The notes below the pieces were generated by a model that made no database searches, was not told the origin of the DNA, and was given only the letters and a program-made list of their open reading frames with translations. A DNA stretch of 54,777 nt from G021776435 sp046756245 (lineage in GTDB: Bacteria; Pseudomonadota; Alphaproteobacteria; Caulobacterales; Parvularculaceae). Positions within the stretch are counted from its first letter, which is position 1. Each line of letters begins with the position of its first letter. Below, piece after piece: positions 1 through 8,816 of the stretch. The position numbers and the translations under genes are program-made. Location of the stretch: contig JBHHVZ010000007.1 of assembly GCA_046756245.1 (NCBI GenBank), positions 1-54,777 on the forward strand, written 5' to 3'.

Positions 1-33
1 TTGGCGCTGTAAGCGGCGGAAACAGCGGGCTAC

Positions 34-66
34 AGTTTTTTCGTTTTTCAAAATGGACCCTTTTGG
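34..66 (-). repeat. 33-nt repeat, copy 1 (inverted relative to copy at 8300)
   Basis: Read on the minus strand this stretch has CCAAAAGGGTCCATTTTG followed by AAAAACGAAAAAACT. Nearly the same string occurs on the plus strand at 8300-8332, and a shorter piece follows at 8363-8379. The two long copies face each other across the 8.2-kb block holding the ABC-F to acyl-CoA dehydrogenase genes. Function is unknown. Confidence 0.6.
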
Positions 67-91
67 CGATGCGCGCCAATTCCGGGAAGCC

Positions 92-1990
92 CTAAGCTGA
101 CACGTCGCGCTTCGCCGTTTCGTAGGCTTCAAGCGCTTCCATCCACGCCTCTTCGGCCTCGCGAAGCGCAGCGTGCGCCGCGGCGCGTTCTTTGCCGAGT
201 TCAACTACGCGGACGGCGTCCCTTTCATAAAGAGACGGATCGGCGAGCGCAGCATCGAGCCGGCCAAGCGCCGCGGCGAGTTTGTCGAAGCGCGCTTCTT
301 CGGCCGCCGCCTTTTTCTTGAGGGGCTTGAGCGCCTCGCGCGCGGCGGCGGCTTCACGGCGTGCGCGGATGCGGTTGTTCGCCGTCTGTCTTGCATCGGG
401 CGCCGAACTTTTTCGCGGCGTCGTTTTGCCGGCGGCGAGGACAAGCGCGCGGTAATCAGCAAGATCGCCGTCATAAGGCGCCGCCGCGCCGTCTTTTACG
501 AGCCACAGGCGATCGGCGATCATCTCCGCGAGATGCGCGTCATGGGTGATGAGCAGCACCGCGCCCTTGTAATCGTTCAACGCCTCGGCCAGCGCGGCGC
601 GCGCGTCAATGTCGAGATGGTTCGTCGGTTCGTCGAGAATGAGGAGGTGCGCGCCCGGAAGCGTAATGAGACCGAGCAGCAGCCGCGCTTTCTCGCCGCC
701 CGACAGCTTTTCGGCGGGCGTGTCGGCCTTGTCGGGGCCGAAGCCGATGCGTGCGGTCGCAGACCGCGTTTGCGCTTCCGTCGCGTCGGGCATGATCTCG
801 CGAACATGTTCGTACACGGAACGTTTTGGCTTGAGTTCGTCAATCTGATGCTGGGCGAAATAGGCGACGGCGAGCTTCTTGTGCTTGTAAACATTGCCGG
901 CGAGCGGTTTGATGCGCCCGGAGATCGCCTTGACAAGCGTCGATTTGCCCTCGCCGTTGGCGCCGAGAATGGCGATGCGATCGTCCTGGTCGAGACGCAG
1001 ATTGACCTTGCGCAAAACCGGTGCGCCTTCCTCATAGCCGAGATCGGCCTCGACAAGGCGCACGATCGGCGGCGCCATCGGCCGCGGATTGGGAAAGTGA
1101 AAAGGGATCGTGCGCTCCTCGATCGGCATGGGCGTTTCGCGCATCCGTTCGAGCGCCTTGATGCGGCTCTGGGCCTGGCGCGCCTTGGAGGCCTTGGCGC
1201 GAAAACGGTCGATGAAGGCTTGCATGTGGCGGCGCTGGGCTTCCTGCCTGGCGCGAAAGGCGAAGGCGGCGGCGTGCGTTTCCGCGCGTTTGCGTTCATA
1301 GACGTCATAACCGCCCGGATGCACCGACAGCCGGCCGTTTTCGAGCGCCATGATATGGGAGACAGCGTTGTTCAGAAGATCGCGGTCGTGGCTGACGATC
1401 AGCGCCGTATACGGATACCGTTTCAGATAGGATTCAAGCCAGACCGCGCCTTCGAGGTCGAGATAGTTGGTTGGTTCGTCAAGCAGCAAGAAGTCGGGGC
1501 GTGCAAACAGCACGCCGGCGAGCGCGACGCGCATGCGCCAGCCGCCGGAAAACTCGGCGCAGGCGCGCTGTTGGTCGTCATGGGAAAAACCGAGCCCGGC
1601 GAGGATTTCCGCCGCCCTTGCTTCGGCCGAATGGGCGGCGATGTCGGCGAGCCGCGTCTGGATTTCGGCGATACGGTGAGGATCGATCGCGGTCTCGGCT
1701 TCAGCAGACAGCGCCGCGCGTTCTTCGTCGAAAGAGAGCACCGTTTCAATGAGGCTTTCCGGCGAGACCGGCGCTTCCTGGGCTACCGAACCGAACCGGC
1801 GGTTCTTGCGAAGCGATATCTCGCCGCTTTCGGGGTGTATCTCGCCGCGGATCAGACGCAACAACGTCGACTTGCCCGATCCGTTGCGCCCGACAAGGCC
1901 GACTTTCCAGCCGTCCGAAATCGCCGCCGTCGCGCGGTCGAACAACAGACGGCCTTCGATTCGATAAGTGAGTTCGTTGATATGCAGCAT
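92..1990 (-). CDS. ABC-F family ATPase (Uup/YheS-like)
   Basis: The 632-residue protein has two ABC cassettes in one chain and no membrane segments, which defines the ABC-F class. The first cassette has Walker A GRNGSGKST near residues 34-42, signature FSGGW and Walker B with DEPTNYLD. The second has GANGEGKST, LSGGEKAR and DEPTNHLD. An arginine-rich linker lies between them, and the C-terminus is a charged, probably coiled-coil arm. Family members act on ribosomes or as cytosolic ATPases; which subtype this is (Uup, YheS/EttA-like) cannot be settled by eye. It lies 228 bp downstream of the DUF4282 gene on the same strand. Confidence 0.9.
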   Translation of the reverse strand: MLHINELTYRIEGRLLFDRATAAISDGWKVGLVGRNGSGKSTLLRLIRGEIHPESGEISLRKNRRFGSVAQEAPVSPESLIETVLSFDEERAALSAEAETAIDPHRIAEIQTRLADIAAHSAEARAAEILAGLGFSHDDQQRACAEFSGGWRMRVALAGVLFARPDFLLLDEPTNYLDLEGAVWLESYLKRYPYTALIVSHDRDLLNNAVSHIMALENGRLSVHPGGYDVYERKRAETHAAAFAFRARQEAQRRHMQAFIDRFRAKASKARQAQSRIKALERMRETPMPIEERTIPFHFPNPRPMAPPIVRLVEADLGYEEGAPVLRKVNLRLDQDDRIAILGANGEGKSTLVKAISGRIKPLAGNVYKHKKLAVAYFAQHQIDELKPKRSVYEHVREIMPDATEAQTRSATARIGFGPDKADTPAEKLSGGEKARLLLGLITLPGAHLLILDEPTNHLDIDARAALAEALNDYKGAVLLITHDAHLAEMIADRLWLVKDGAAAPYDGDLADYRALVLAAGKTTPRKSSAPDARQTANNRIRARREAAAAREALKPLKKKAAAEEARFDKLAAALGRLDAALADPSLYERDAVRVVELGKERAAAHAALREAEEAWMEALEAYETAKRDVSA

Positions 1991-2218
1991 GGGCGGGCGA
2001 GATGATGACGGCGCGAGCGTCTTGCATGAGCGAGCGCCTCATGACAACCGCCGCGCGCCGCGCCGGTGATGTTTCGAGGGATCGGGTAAATGAGTGAAGC
2101 CGGTTCAATCTCATCAATCTGGACGCAACCATCCGCCGCCATGCGGGCGAGGACAAGGCGCCGACCGTCCTTTCGCGACCGCAACCGGCTGGAACAGACA
2201 GTCAGGCCGCGGGCGTGT

Positions 2219-2506
2219 TCAGTCTTTCTTGAGCGTCGTCTGTATATCGCCGAGGCGATCGTAAATGCCGAAGACGACAATGTAGACCTCGCAAAGAAAT
2301 CGCCAGAACACGAGAGCGACGGCGGCGCCGATCGGCGCAAGAACAAGCCCGGCGACGCCGTTAAGAAATCCGTCGCCGAACGCCGCGATCACGGCCCCGA
2401 GCATGGCGAGCGCAATGGCGATGAGCCCGATCCAGTAAAGGACCTTGATCAGGCCTGTGGCGATGAGCTTATCGAATGTGAAAAACCGGCTGACGAATCC
2501 GTCCAT
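2219..2506 (-). CDS. DUF4282 family small membrane protein
   Basis: This 95-residue protein begins MDGFVSRFFTFDKLIA, the aromatic N-terminus typical of DUF4282 proteins. Two hydrophobic segments follow (about residues 15-45 and 50-75), and the C-terminus is polar and lysine-ended. It should be a small inner-membrane protein. The family has no established function. The next gene downstream on the strand is the ABC-F ATPase, 228 bp away, so co-transcription is possible but not shown. Confidence 0.75.
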   Translation of the reverse strand: MDGFVSRFFTFDKLIATGLIKVLYWIGLIAIALAMLGAVIAAFGDGFLNGVAGLVLAPIGAAVALVFWRFLCEVYIVVFGIYDRLGDIQTTLKKD

Positions 2507-2767
2507 TTCAGTCTCCTGGCTGGCCGCCGCTTCGGGATTGGCGCCGACGGCGGCGACGCGCCGGCGCCGACCGCGTCCGCTAAAACCCGGGTCGATCGCC
2601 CCTCTTGGCTACGCCGATTCTGCCAGCGACGATCAGCCGCAACTGCGCTAATCTCAGAAGCCGCTGGAGACCGCATGATCTCTTGCGCCAAGGCTCCTTG
2701 CGGCGGTCTCAAAGCCTTGCTAGGAACCGCGGCCAAATCGGTAGTTTTCCACAAGAAGGACAAACCT

Positions 2768-3190
2768 ATGGCGCTTGAGCGCACCTTTTCGATCATCAAG
2801 CCCGACGCCACAAGGCGCAATCTGACCGGCCAGATTATCGCCAAGCTGGAGGAGGGCGGCTTGCATATTGTCGCCCAAAAGCGCATCCGCATGACCCGGA
2901 AGCAGGCCGAAGGCTTTTACGCAATCCACCGGGCGCGGCCTTTTTTCAACGAGCTTGTCGATTTCATGACGTCGGGTCCGGTTGTCGTTCAGGTTCTCGA
3001 AGGCGAGAACGCAATCGCCAGGAACCGCAAAATCATGGGCGCGACCAACCCGGCCGAAGCGGAGCCTGGGACGATCCGCGCCGAATTCGCAGAGTCGATC
3101 GGCGAGAATTCTGTACACGGATCAGATGGTCCGGATACGGCGACGCAGGAAATCGCCTTTTTCTTCTCGGAAGACGAAATCGTCGGCTGA
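2768..3190 (+). CDS. ndk: Nucleoside diphosphate kinase
   Basis: The 140-residue protein matches the usual Ndk length. It transfers the gamma phosphate from ATP to nucleoside diphosphates through a phosphohistidine. The N-terminus MALERTFSIIKPDA is the family signature, and the catalytic histidine is H117 in the motif ENSVHGSD. The ATG at 2768 is chosen because it gives the canonical N-terminus; the reading frame is open far upstream but that part resembles no protein. It is a stand-alone housekeeping gene with 261 bp of apparently non-coding sequence before it. Confidence 0.97.
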   Translation: MALERTFSIIKPDATRRNLTGQIIAKLEEGGLHIVAQKRIRMTRKQAEGFYAIHRARPFFNELVDFMTSGPVVVQVLEGENAIARNRKIMGATNPAEAEPGTIRAEFAESIGENSVHGSDGPDTATQEIAFFFSEDEIVG

Positions 3191-3268
3191 GCCTGACTCG
3201 CCTTTTCCTGCTGCACTAAATGTCGGGCGCCTTTATAGTGCGGCTTGCGACGACAGGGAGACGGCGTA

Positions 3269-4360
3269 ATGGGAACTATAGCGCGGGCGAGCGCGATTTT
3301 TGCAGGACTCGCCATCTTCATGTCTGCGGCCTTCGCAGCGGACCTGGTCTATCCTGAGCCGGTCGAGGGCGATTATATCGCTCGGAATTTCACCTTCAGC
3401 AGCGGCGAAACGCTCAAAGAACTGCGGCTGCATTATCGCACAATTGGCGCGCTGAAGCGAGGACCTGACGGGCGTGCATTAAACGTCGTTCTCATCATGC
3501 ACGGCACGACAGGATCGGGCGCAAGCTTTTTGCGGGAGCAATTCGCCGATTATCTGTTTCGGCCGGGCGGCATTCTCGACGCTTCAAAATATTTCATCAT
3601 CCTTCCCGACGGAATCGGTCATGGCGACTCGTCAAAGCCGTCTGACGGCATGCGCATGAGCTTCCCCAAATATGATTATGACGACATGGTCCGGGCTCAG
3701 CATCTTCTCCTGACGGAGCATCTGGGCGTCGATCATTTGAGGCTCGTCATGGGCACGTCCATGGGCGGCATGCATTCCTGGATGTGGGGGTACATGTATC
3801 CTGACTTTATGGACGCGGTCGCGCCGCTGGCGAGCCTGCCGGTCGAAATCGCCGGACGCAATCGCATGCAGCGCAAGATGATCATCGACGCCATCAAGGC
3901 CGATCCGAATTGGAATGACGGAAATTATGAAGAAAAGCCGATCGAGGGTCTGACCGCGGCGGTTTATCCGCTCATCTTTATGGTGTCCTCGCCGTTGCAA
4001 TATCAATTGCGCGCGCCGACCCGCGAGAAGGCGGAGGCGTATCTCGCCGAACTGGTGGAACGATTCACGGCCTATCTCGATCCCAACGACACGATCTACG
4101 CCTTCGACGCGTCGCGCAATTACAATCCGGCGCCGCACCTTGCTGAAATAAAAGCGCCATTGCTGGCGATTAATTCGGCCGACGATCAGGTCAATCCGCC
4201 CGAGCTCGGCATTCTCGAGCGGGCGATTAGAAATGCGCCAAACGGCCGCGCTATTGTTCTTCCCATTACGGAGGAAACGGTCGGTCACGGCACCCATTCG
4301 AAGCCGGCGGTCTGGGGCGAGCATCTGCGCGGCTTTCTGGCCGAGACCGAAAATCGCTGA
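3269..4360 (+). CDS. Exported alpha/beta hydrolase, MetX (homoserine O-acetyltransferase)-like
   Basis: The protein has 363 residues from ATG 3269, preceded by AGGGAG eight bases upstream. A signal peptide ends near AFAADL (residues 21-26), so the mature enzyme is probably periplasmic. The oxyanion motif HGTTGSG, nucleophile elbow GTSMGGMHSW, acid in NSADDQ and histidine in VGHGTHSKP form a complete triad of the MetX-like alpha/beta hydrolase group. Cytoplasmic MetX acetylates homoserine. The export signal argues against that role and suggests an esterase or acyltransferase of unknown substrate. The next gene starts 9 bp downstream. Confidence 0.85.
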   Translation: MGTIARASAIFAGLAIFMSAAFAADLVYPEPVEGDYIARNFTFSSGETLKELRLHYRTIGALKRGPDGRALNVVLIMHGTTGSGASFLREQFADYLFRPGGILDASKYFIILPDGIGHGDSSKPSDGMRMSFPKYDYDDMVRAQHLLLTEHLGVDHLRLVMGTSMGGMHSWMWGYMYPDFMDAVAPLASLPVEIAGRNRMQRKMIIDAIKADPNWNDGNYEEKPIEGLTAAVYPLIFMVSSPLQYQLRAPTREKAEAYLAELVERFTAYLDPNDTIYAFDASRNYNPAPHLAEIKAPLLAINSADDQVNPPELGILERAIRNAPNGRAIVLPITEETVGHGTHSKPAVWGEHLRGFLAETENR

Positions 4361-4369
4361 AACGGGCTT

Positions 4370-4786
4370 ATGATCGGAAACGTCGTCATTGATCTGGCGG
4401 TATCGCTTACAGGCGTCGTTATCCTAGTCGGCGTGTCTTATCTGCTCGGCGCTTGGAAGACGGTAATCGTCGACGATACCACCGCGGCGGAACGCTTGCG
4501 TTTCGACGAGCCCGATTTCGCGCCCGAGAACTGGCTCGTTGACAGCCAGGGCCGCGCCGCGCTGGCGTCGAATGCGGCGGGCGAGACGGCGCTTGTCTTC
4601 CGCAAGGGCGACGCGCTCGCTTCTCGCCGCCTGAAGCCTGGGGAAGGGCGCGTTGATCGCGACGACGCGCTTTTGCGCGTAAAACTCGCTGGCGATCACA
4701 CCATGAGTGCTATTGTCTTCGATGCGGGGGATGCGGAGACCGCGGACGTTTGGGCTCGTAAAATCGCCGGCGACTATGGTATATAA
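4370..4786 (+). CDS. Hypothetical protein with one N-terminal membrane segment
   Basis: This 138-residue protein has one N-terminal hydrophobic helix (about residues 3-25) followed by a soluble domain rich in acidic residues and arginine. I do not recognise the family. It sits between the MetX-like hydrolase (9 bp upstream) and the fatty acid hydroxylase gene, whose ATG overlaps its TAA stop. Translational coupling with the hydroxylase is therefore likely, and the soluble domain probably faces the cytoplasm or periplasm next to it. Confidence 0.7.
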   Translation: MIGNVVIDLAVSLTGVVILVGVSYLLGAWKTVIVDDTTAAERLRFDEPDFAPENWLVDSQGRAALASNAAGETALVFRKGDALASRRLKPGEGRVDRDDALLRVKLAGDHTMSAIVFDAGDAETADVWARKIAGDYGI

Positions 4787-5733
4787 TGGAAACCATGCAG
4801 TTTCCCGACGTCGTCGCCTACGCTGTCCCCGCTTTCATCGCCCTCATCATTCTTGAGATGGCGGCGGCGCGCTTGACCGGCCGCGTGCGCTATGAAACCC
4901 GCGACGCGTTTGCGAGCCTCGTCATGGGACTCGGCAACCGCTTCGTGACGCTCTTTGGCGGCGGCGCGCTGGTTTATGCGGCGTTTTCTTGGGTCTATCA
5001 GTTCCGCTTCATTGAAGCGATGCCGGTCGCGTGGTGGACGGTCGCGCTCTGTTTCGTCGCCGACGATCTCGCCTATTACTGGTTTCACCGCATCGCCCAT
5101 GAGCGTCGCTATTTCTGGGCGAGCCATGTGGTTCACCATTCCTCGCAGCACTACAATCTGTCGACGGCGCTGCGCCAGACATGGACCGGCAAGTTTTCGT
5201 TCTCCTTTATTTTCGGCCTGCCGTTGGCGCTCATAGGCTTTCCGCCGGAGATGATCGTCTTCGTCGCAGGCGTAAATCTCGCCTATCAGTTCTGGATTCA
5301 TACCGAGGCGATCGACCGGCTGGGACCGTTCGAGTGGATCTTCAACACGCCGAGCCATCACCGCGTGCATCACGCCACAAATGCGCGTTATCTCGACGCC
5401 AATTACGCCGGCACGCTGATTATCTGGGACCGGATGTTCGGCACCTTCGTTCCCGAAGACCGTGCGGAAAAGCCGCGTTACGGCATCGTCAAGAATCTCG
5501 GCACGTTCAATCCGCTGGTGATCGCCTTTCATGAGTGGATCGGCGTTGCGCGCGATCTCGCTTCGGCCCGTTCGCTGAAAGAGGTTGCGGGCTATCTCTT
5601 CGGACCGCCTGGCTGGTCGCCTGACGGCTCGCGCATGACCACGGCCCGGATCAAGGAGCGTTGGCGGCGCCTGCAGGCTCACGAACGGCCGGCGCCGAAC
5701 CCGGACGGAAAGGCGCTGCGCCCGGCCGAATAG
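4786..5733 (+). CDS. Sterol desaturase / fatty acid hydroxylase family membrane protein
   Basis: The 315-residue integral membrane protein carries the three histidine clusters of the di-iron fatty acid hydroxylase superfamily: HRIAH (about residue 101), HVVHH and HRVHH. Hydrophobic segments precede and separate them. Family members hydroxylate or desaturate lipids or sterols using O2; the bacterial substrate here is unknown. The start ATG at 4786 shares a base with the stop of the preceding gene, and a second ATG at 4795 is possible. The three genes 3269-5733 look like one operon that may modify a lipid. Confidence 0.9.
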   Translation: METMQFPDVVAYAVPAFIALIILEMAAARLTGRVRYETRDAFASLVMGLGNRFVTLFGGGALVYAAFSWVYQFRFIEAMPVAWWTVALCFVADDLAYYWFHRIAHERRYFWASHVVHHSSQHYNLSTALRQTWTGKFSFSFIFGLPLALIGFPPEMIVFVAGVNLAYQFWIHTEAIDRLGPFEWIFNTPSHHRVHHATNARYLDANYAGTLIIWDRMFGTFVPEDRAEKPRYGIVKNLGTFNPLVIAFHEWIGVARDLASARSLKEVAGYLFGPPGWSPDGSRMTTARIKERWRRLQAHERPAPNPDGKALRPAE

Positions 5734-5866
5734 CGACGGCGCCCTTTCGTCGCAATCACGCCTCGATTAACGCGCATGTGACGCGGCTTTACCTTATTTC
5801 CCCCCTGAAACCGCCACGGCGCGCGCCCATGTCTTTAAGCGACCGGCAATTACGGGAGCTTTCGCC

Positions 5867-6397
5867 ATGAAACGCACGACGCTCGCTGCTCTCGCCGTCC
5901 TCGCGACCGGCCTCGGCGCCGCCTTCGCGGCGGGGTTCGGCTTTGACGACCGGGGCGCAACCGACAACACGCTTCGCAGTTTGATTCGTGACGAAGTGAT
6001 CGCGCATGCGCGCGCGCTTTTCGACCGCGCCGATCTCGACAGGAACAGCAGTCTCGATGTCGACGAATACGCCTCGCTCGCCGTCATCGAAGCCGAGCTT
6101 GCACGATTGAACGGCTACGTCGCATTCGAAACGCCGACGGGTCCCCGACGCGTCGCGATAGACGTTGACGCGCCATCCAGCCTCGGGCGCGGCGAGCGCA
6201 CGCTGATCGACGCCGTCGCCAGAAGCGCGTTCTATGTCGCGTCCGGCGGCGAGGAAGCCCTGACAAAGACGCAGTTCCTGGCCGAGCGCGACGCGGCTTT
6301 CGCTCAATCCGACCGCAACAATGACGGCGCGCTCGCCAAGTCGGAGCTCAGCGCATTCGCCGCCCGCGACGCCGGCGTTTACCGGGCCGACGCCTGA
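5867..6397 (+). CDS. Exported EF-hand calcium-binding protein
   Basis: The 176-residue protein has a signal peptide ending near AAFAAG (residues 18-23). Two EF-hand loops are visible. The first, about residues 56-67, follows D-x-D-x-N-x-S with Leu and a terminal Glu. The second, in the last third, follows D-x-N-x-D-G. A periplasmic or secreted calcium-binding role fits; no catalytic domain is seen. A good ribosome site (GGGAG) precedes ATG 5867. The 95-nt repeat element begins 12 bases past its stop. Confidence 0.85.
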   Translation: MKRTTLAALAVLATGLGAAFAAGFGFDDRGATDNTLRSLIRDEVIAHARALFDRADLDRNSSLDVDEYASLAVIEAELARLNGYVAFETPTGPRRVAIDVDAPSSLGRGERTLIDAVARSAFYVASGGEEALTKTQFLAERDAAFAQSDRNNDGALAKSELSAFAARDAGVYRADA

Positions 6398-6409
6398 TCT
6401 TTTATTGAA

Positions 6410-6503
6410 CTCTCGCTGACCGCAAGTCGTAAATTTGGGAAATGCGTCGCCTTTCAATGGCGACCTTTGATTGGAAATTCAGATCGTCAGCGAGAGCTTG
6501 GCG
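6410..6503 (+). repeat. 95-nt intergenic element, copy A
   Basis: One of three related intergenic elements (others at 40263 and 48480). It starts CTCTCGCTGAC and ends with the inverse, GTCAGCGAGAG, at 6486-6496, giving perfect 11-base terminal inverted repeats. The core contains TTTCAATG at 6452. The distance from TTTC to the right repeat is exactly 34 bases, as in the other copies. It fills the gap between the convergent EF-hand and acyl-CoA dehydrogenase genes and stops at the latter's stop codon. Confidence 0.85.
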
Positions 6504-8174
6504 TCACCCCGCCCCAACGGCCTCATGCGGCGCGGCGCGGGCGATGATTTTTTCCACGGCGATATTGGTCGTTATTGCTCCGTATACAAATGATTTGTTC
6601 TCAGGATCGAGACGTAGATTGCAAAATCCGTCAAAGACGTAATCAGGCGCGGACTTTCGAAGCGCCGTCGCCTCTAGCGCCAGCGCCATGTCTTCGGCGA
6701 AGGCGCGCGCCGTTCCTTCGTTCAGGGCGCCGGGCGCAAACCATTCTTCGAGAAGCCGCGCATGCTGATCGTAATGCGGGTTGGCGCCGGTTGCACCAGT
6801 GATTTCCGCCTTAATCGTAGCAAGGCTCTCCGGTTCACGAGCCAGCGCGCGCAACACGTCGAGCGCGATAACATTGCCCGAACCTTCCCAGATGGCGTTC
6901 AGCGGCGCGGCGCGGTAATAACGCGCCATCGGGCTTTCTTCGACAAAGCCCGCACCGCCATGGCATTCAAGCGCTTCATAAACGACGCCCGGCTGGCGCT
7001 TGCAGATCCAGTATTTGGCGATGGGGGTTGCGAGCCGCATGAACGCCGCCTCGCTTTCGTCGCTTGCGGCCGCGTCGAAAGCGCGCGCCAGACGAAAGGC
7101 GAGCGCCGTCGCCGCCTCGCTTTCAAGCGCGAGATCGGCGAGCACGGCGGCCATCGCCGGCTGGTCGACAAGCTTTTTTTGAAAGGCGGTGCGGTGCTCG
7201 GCGTGCCATATCGCGTGCGCGAGCGCGGCGCGCATGCCGCCGGCCGAGCCGACCACGCAGTCGAGCCGCGTGTGCTGGACCATGTCGATGATCGTGCGCA
7301 CGCCGCGGCCTTCCTCGCCGACCCGGCGCGCCCAGGCGCGCGCATATTCAATCTCGGAAGATGCGTTCGAGCGGTCGCCGAGCTTGTCCTTTAGCCGCAT
7401 GATGTGAAAAGCGTTGCGGGTTCCGTCAGGCCGCCAGCGCGGGACGAGAAAACAGGTAAGCCCGGCGTCCGTCTGCGCGAGCGTCAGAAAGGCGTCGCAC
7501 ATGGGCGCCGAGCAAAACCATTTATGCCCGGTGAGTTCGTACTCGTCGCCGCCGAGAGGCGCGGCGCGCGTCGTGTTGGCGCGCACGTCCGAGCCGCCCT
7601 GCTTTTCGGTCATCGCCATGCCCATGGTCGCGCCGCGTTTCTCCGTAACCGGAATGAACCGCGGGTCGTAAACGCCCGAAACGACACGCGACTCCCATTC
7701 CCTGGCGACATTCGGCTCATGGCGCAGCGCCGGAACGACGGCGTAGGTCATCGACATCGGGCAACAGACGCCGCCGTCGGCCTGGCCCATCAGAAACATC
7801 AGCGCCGAATGAAGAACATGGCCGGCCTTTTTCGCTTTCCACGCCGCCGCCGAAACCCCCGCCGACAGCCCCAAATCCATCAACTGGTGATAGGCGGGGT
7901 GAAACTCGACCTCGTCGAGCCGGTGGCCGTAACGGTCAAAGTTCCTAAGCTGCGGCGAATTTCGGTTGGCCTGACGGGCCCATTCCGCGGCTTCGGCCGA
8001 ACCGCAGCGCCCGCCGAAAGCCGACAGATGCGCTTCATGCGCGCCGGCGCCGGACTGCTTCACCGCGCCTTTAAGCGCCGCGTCGGTCTCATAGAGGTTG
8101 ACGTCCTCGAAAGGTGGCGGCTGGTTCGTCACTTCGTGGGTATCAAGCGCGGCGCGCGGGCGGAAATGCGTCAT
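6504..8174 (-). CDS. Acyl-CoA dehydrogenase, AidB-like
   Basis: At 556 residues this flavoprotein is longer than ordinary acyl-CoA dehydrogenases (about 380) and matches the AidB/isovaleryl-CoA dehydrogenase-related subgroup. Recognisable parts are MTEKQGGSDVRAN and GHKWFCSAP in the middle domain, and a C-terminal block with ECHGGAGFVEE and IWEGSGNV, which is typical of AidB. AidB of E. coli belongs to the adaptive response to alkylating agents, but many homologues are metabolic with unknown substrates. No other alkylation-response gene is nearby. The ATG at 8174 is preceded by GGAGA at suitable spacing. Confidence 0.88.
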   Translation of the reverse strand: MTHFRPRAALDTHEVTNQPPPFEDVNLYETDAALKGAVKQSGAGAHEAHLSAFGGRCGSAEAAEWARQANRNSPQLRNFDRYGHRLDEVEFHPAYHQLMDLGLSAGVSAAAWKAKKAGHVLHSALMFLMGQADGGVCCPMSMTYAVVPALRHEPNVAREWESRVVSGVYDPRFIPVTEKRGATMGMAMTEKQGGSDVRANTTRAAPLGGDEYELTGHKWFCSAPMCDAFLTLAQTDAGLTCFLVPRWRPDGTRNAFHIMRLKDKLGDRSNASSEIEYARAWARRVGEEGRGVRTIIDMVQHTRLDCVVGSAGGMRAALAHAIWHAEHRTAFQKKLVDQPAMAAVLADLALESEAATALAFRLARAFDAAASDESEAAFMRLATPIAKYWICKRQPGVVYEALECHGGAGFVEESPMARYYRAAPLNAIWEGSGNVIALDVLRALAREPESLATIKAEITGATGANPHYDQHARLLEEWFAPGALNEGTARAFAEDMALALEATALRKSAPDYVFDGFCNLRLDPENKSFVYGAITTNIAVEKIIARAAPHEAVGAG

Positions 8175-8299
8175 CGAAAATCTCCTGTGTGCGCGATCAG
8201 TTTACGCCCGTCGCCGCCGCAGGCGTAGGGTCGGTTGCAGTCGCCGGCGATGCGGATTCGCTTCCCGGCGCCTGAATTCTCCAGTCTCTCAAAAAGCCT

Positions 8300-8332
8300 C
8301 CAAAAAGGGTCCATTTCGAAAAACGAAAAACT
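8300..8332 (+). repeat. 33-nt repeat, copy 2
   Basis: CCAAAAAGGGTCCATTTCG followed by AAAAACGAAAAACTT, differing from the reverse complement of 34-66 by about one indel and one substitution. A truncated copy (CCAAAGGGTCCATTTTG) follows at 8363-8379. Confidence 0.6.
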
Positions 8333-8468
8333 TGAGGCCCGCCGATTTCCTGATGTTGCGGGCCAAAGGGTCCATTTTGTCCATTTTCGAACGTCCCATG
8401 AACAGGCGGTTTTCCCTCGCTCAGCGCGCCGCACCCCCTCCGGTCTCGCGCCTTGCGGCGCTCGACCA

Positions 8469-8564
8469 CCTCCCCCGCAAGCGGGGGAGGAATAGCGCCG
8501 CGCCTGCGGCAGATGTTCTTCCCCCATTTATGGGGGAAGTGACCCGCGCCGTTAGGCGCGGGTC
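8469..8564. repeat. Cluster of three perfect 10-bp-stem hairpins
   Basis: Three inverted repeats lie almost end to end: CCTCCCCCGC with loop AA (8469-8490), CTTCCCCCAT with loop TT (8518-8539) and GACCCGCGCC with loop GTTA (8541-8564). Each has ten perfect pairs. The first belongs to a palindrome type that I recall as widespread in alphaproteobacterial intergenic DNA. No T-tract follows, so they are not classic terminators. Confidence 0.75.
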
Positions 8565-8816
8565 GAAGGGGGGTTGAGCGAACGATTGACTGCGGTGGAT
8601 TCAATCTCATCCCCGCACCATAACCCCGCCCCGAAACCCGTGGATAACTATCCCGCAAAATTTAATGTTCGTGGTCGAGAACGACCAATCATGCGGTATT
8701 TGCAGATTGCAGACGCACGCGGAAAGGGAATCCGGAACGGTGCGCCGCGTCGCCGGATTTTGAGCCGCCCGACGATTCCTTTTAGACTTGGCGGAAAACT
8801 AAGGGAGGCCGGACAG

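Larger units (their letters stand above)
8175..8816. other. 642-bp intergenic region with repeats and hairpins
   Basis: No convincing gene is seen. The region holds the second copy of the 33-nt repeat (8300-8332), a short extra piece at 8363-8379 and three consecutive perfect hairpins at 8469-8564. It ends with the promoter side of the small membrane protein at 8817. Such repeat-rich spacers between divergent genes are common in alphaproteobacterial chromosomes. Confidence 0.7.

Noticed and set aside
173..2005. 610-codon open frame opposite the ABC-F gene
   Set aside because: It is antisense to a clear ABC-F ATPase with intact motifs; its translation is Arg/Gly-rich without domains. High GC produces such shadows.
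2507..2767. Upstream extension of ndk
   Set aside because: The frame is open, but Ndk has a sharply conserved N-terminus at MALERTFSI; the extension has no homology.
3269..4360. Calling the MetX-like gene metX
   Set aside because: It has a signal peptide and no methionine genes around it; cytoplasmic homoserine acetylation is unlikely.
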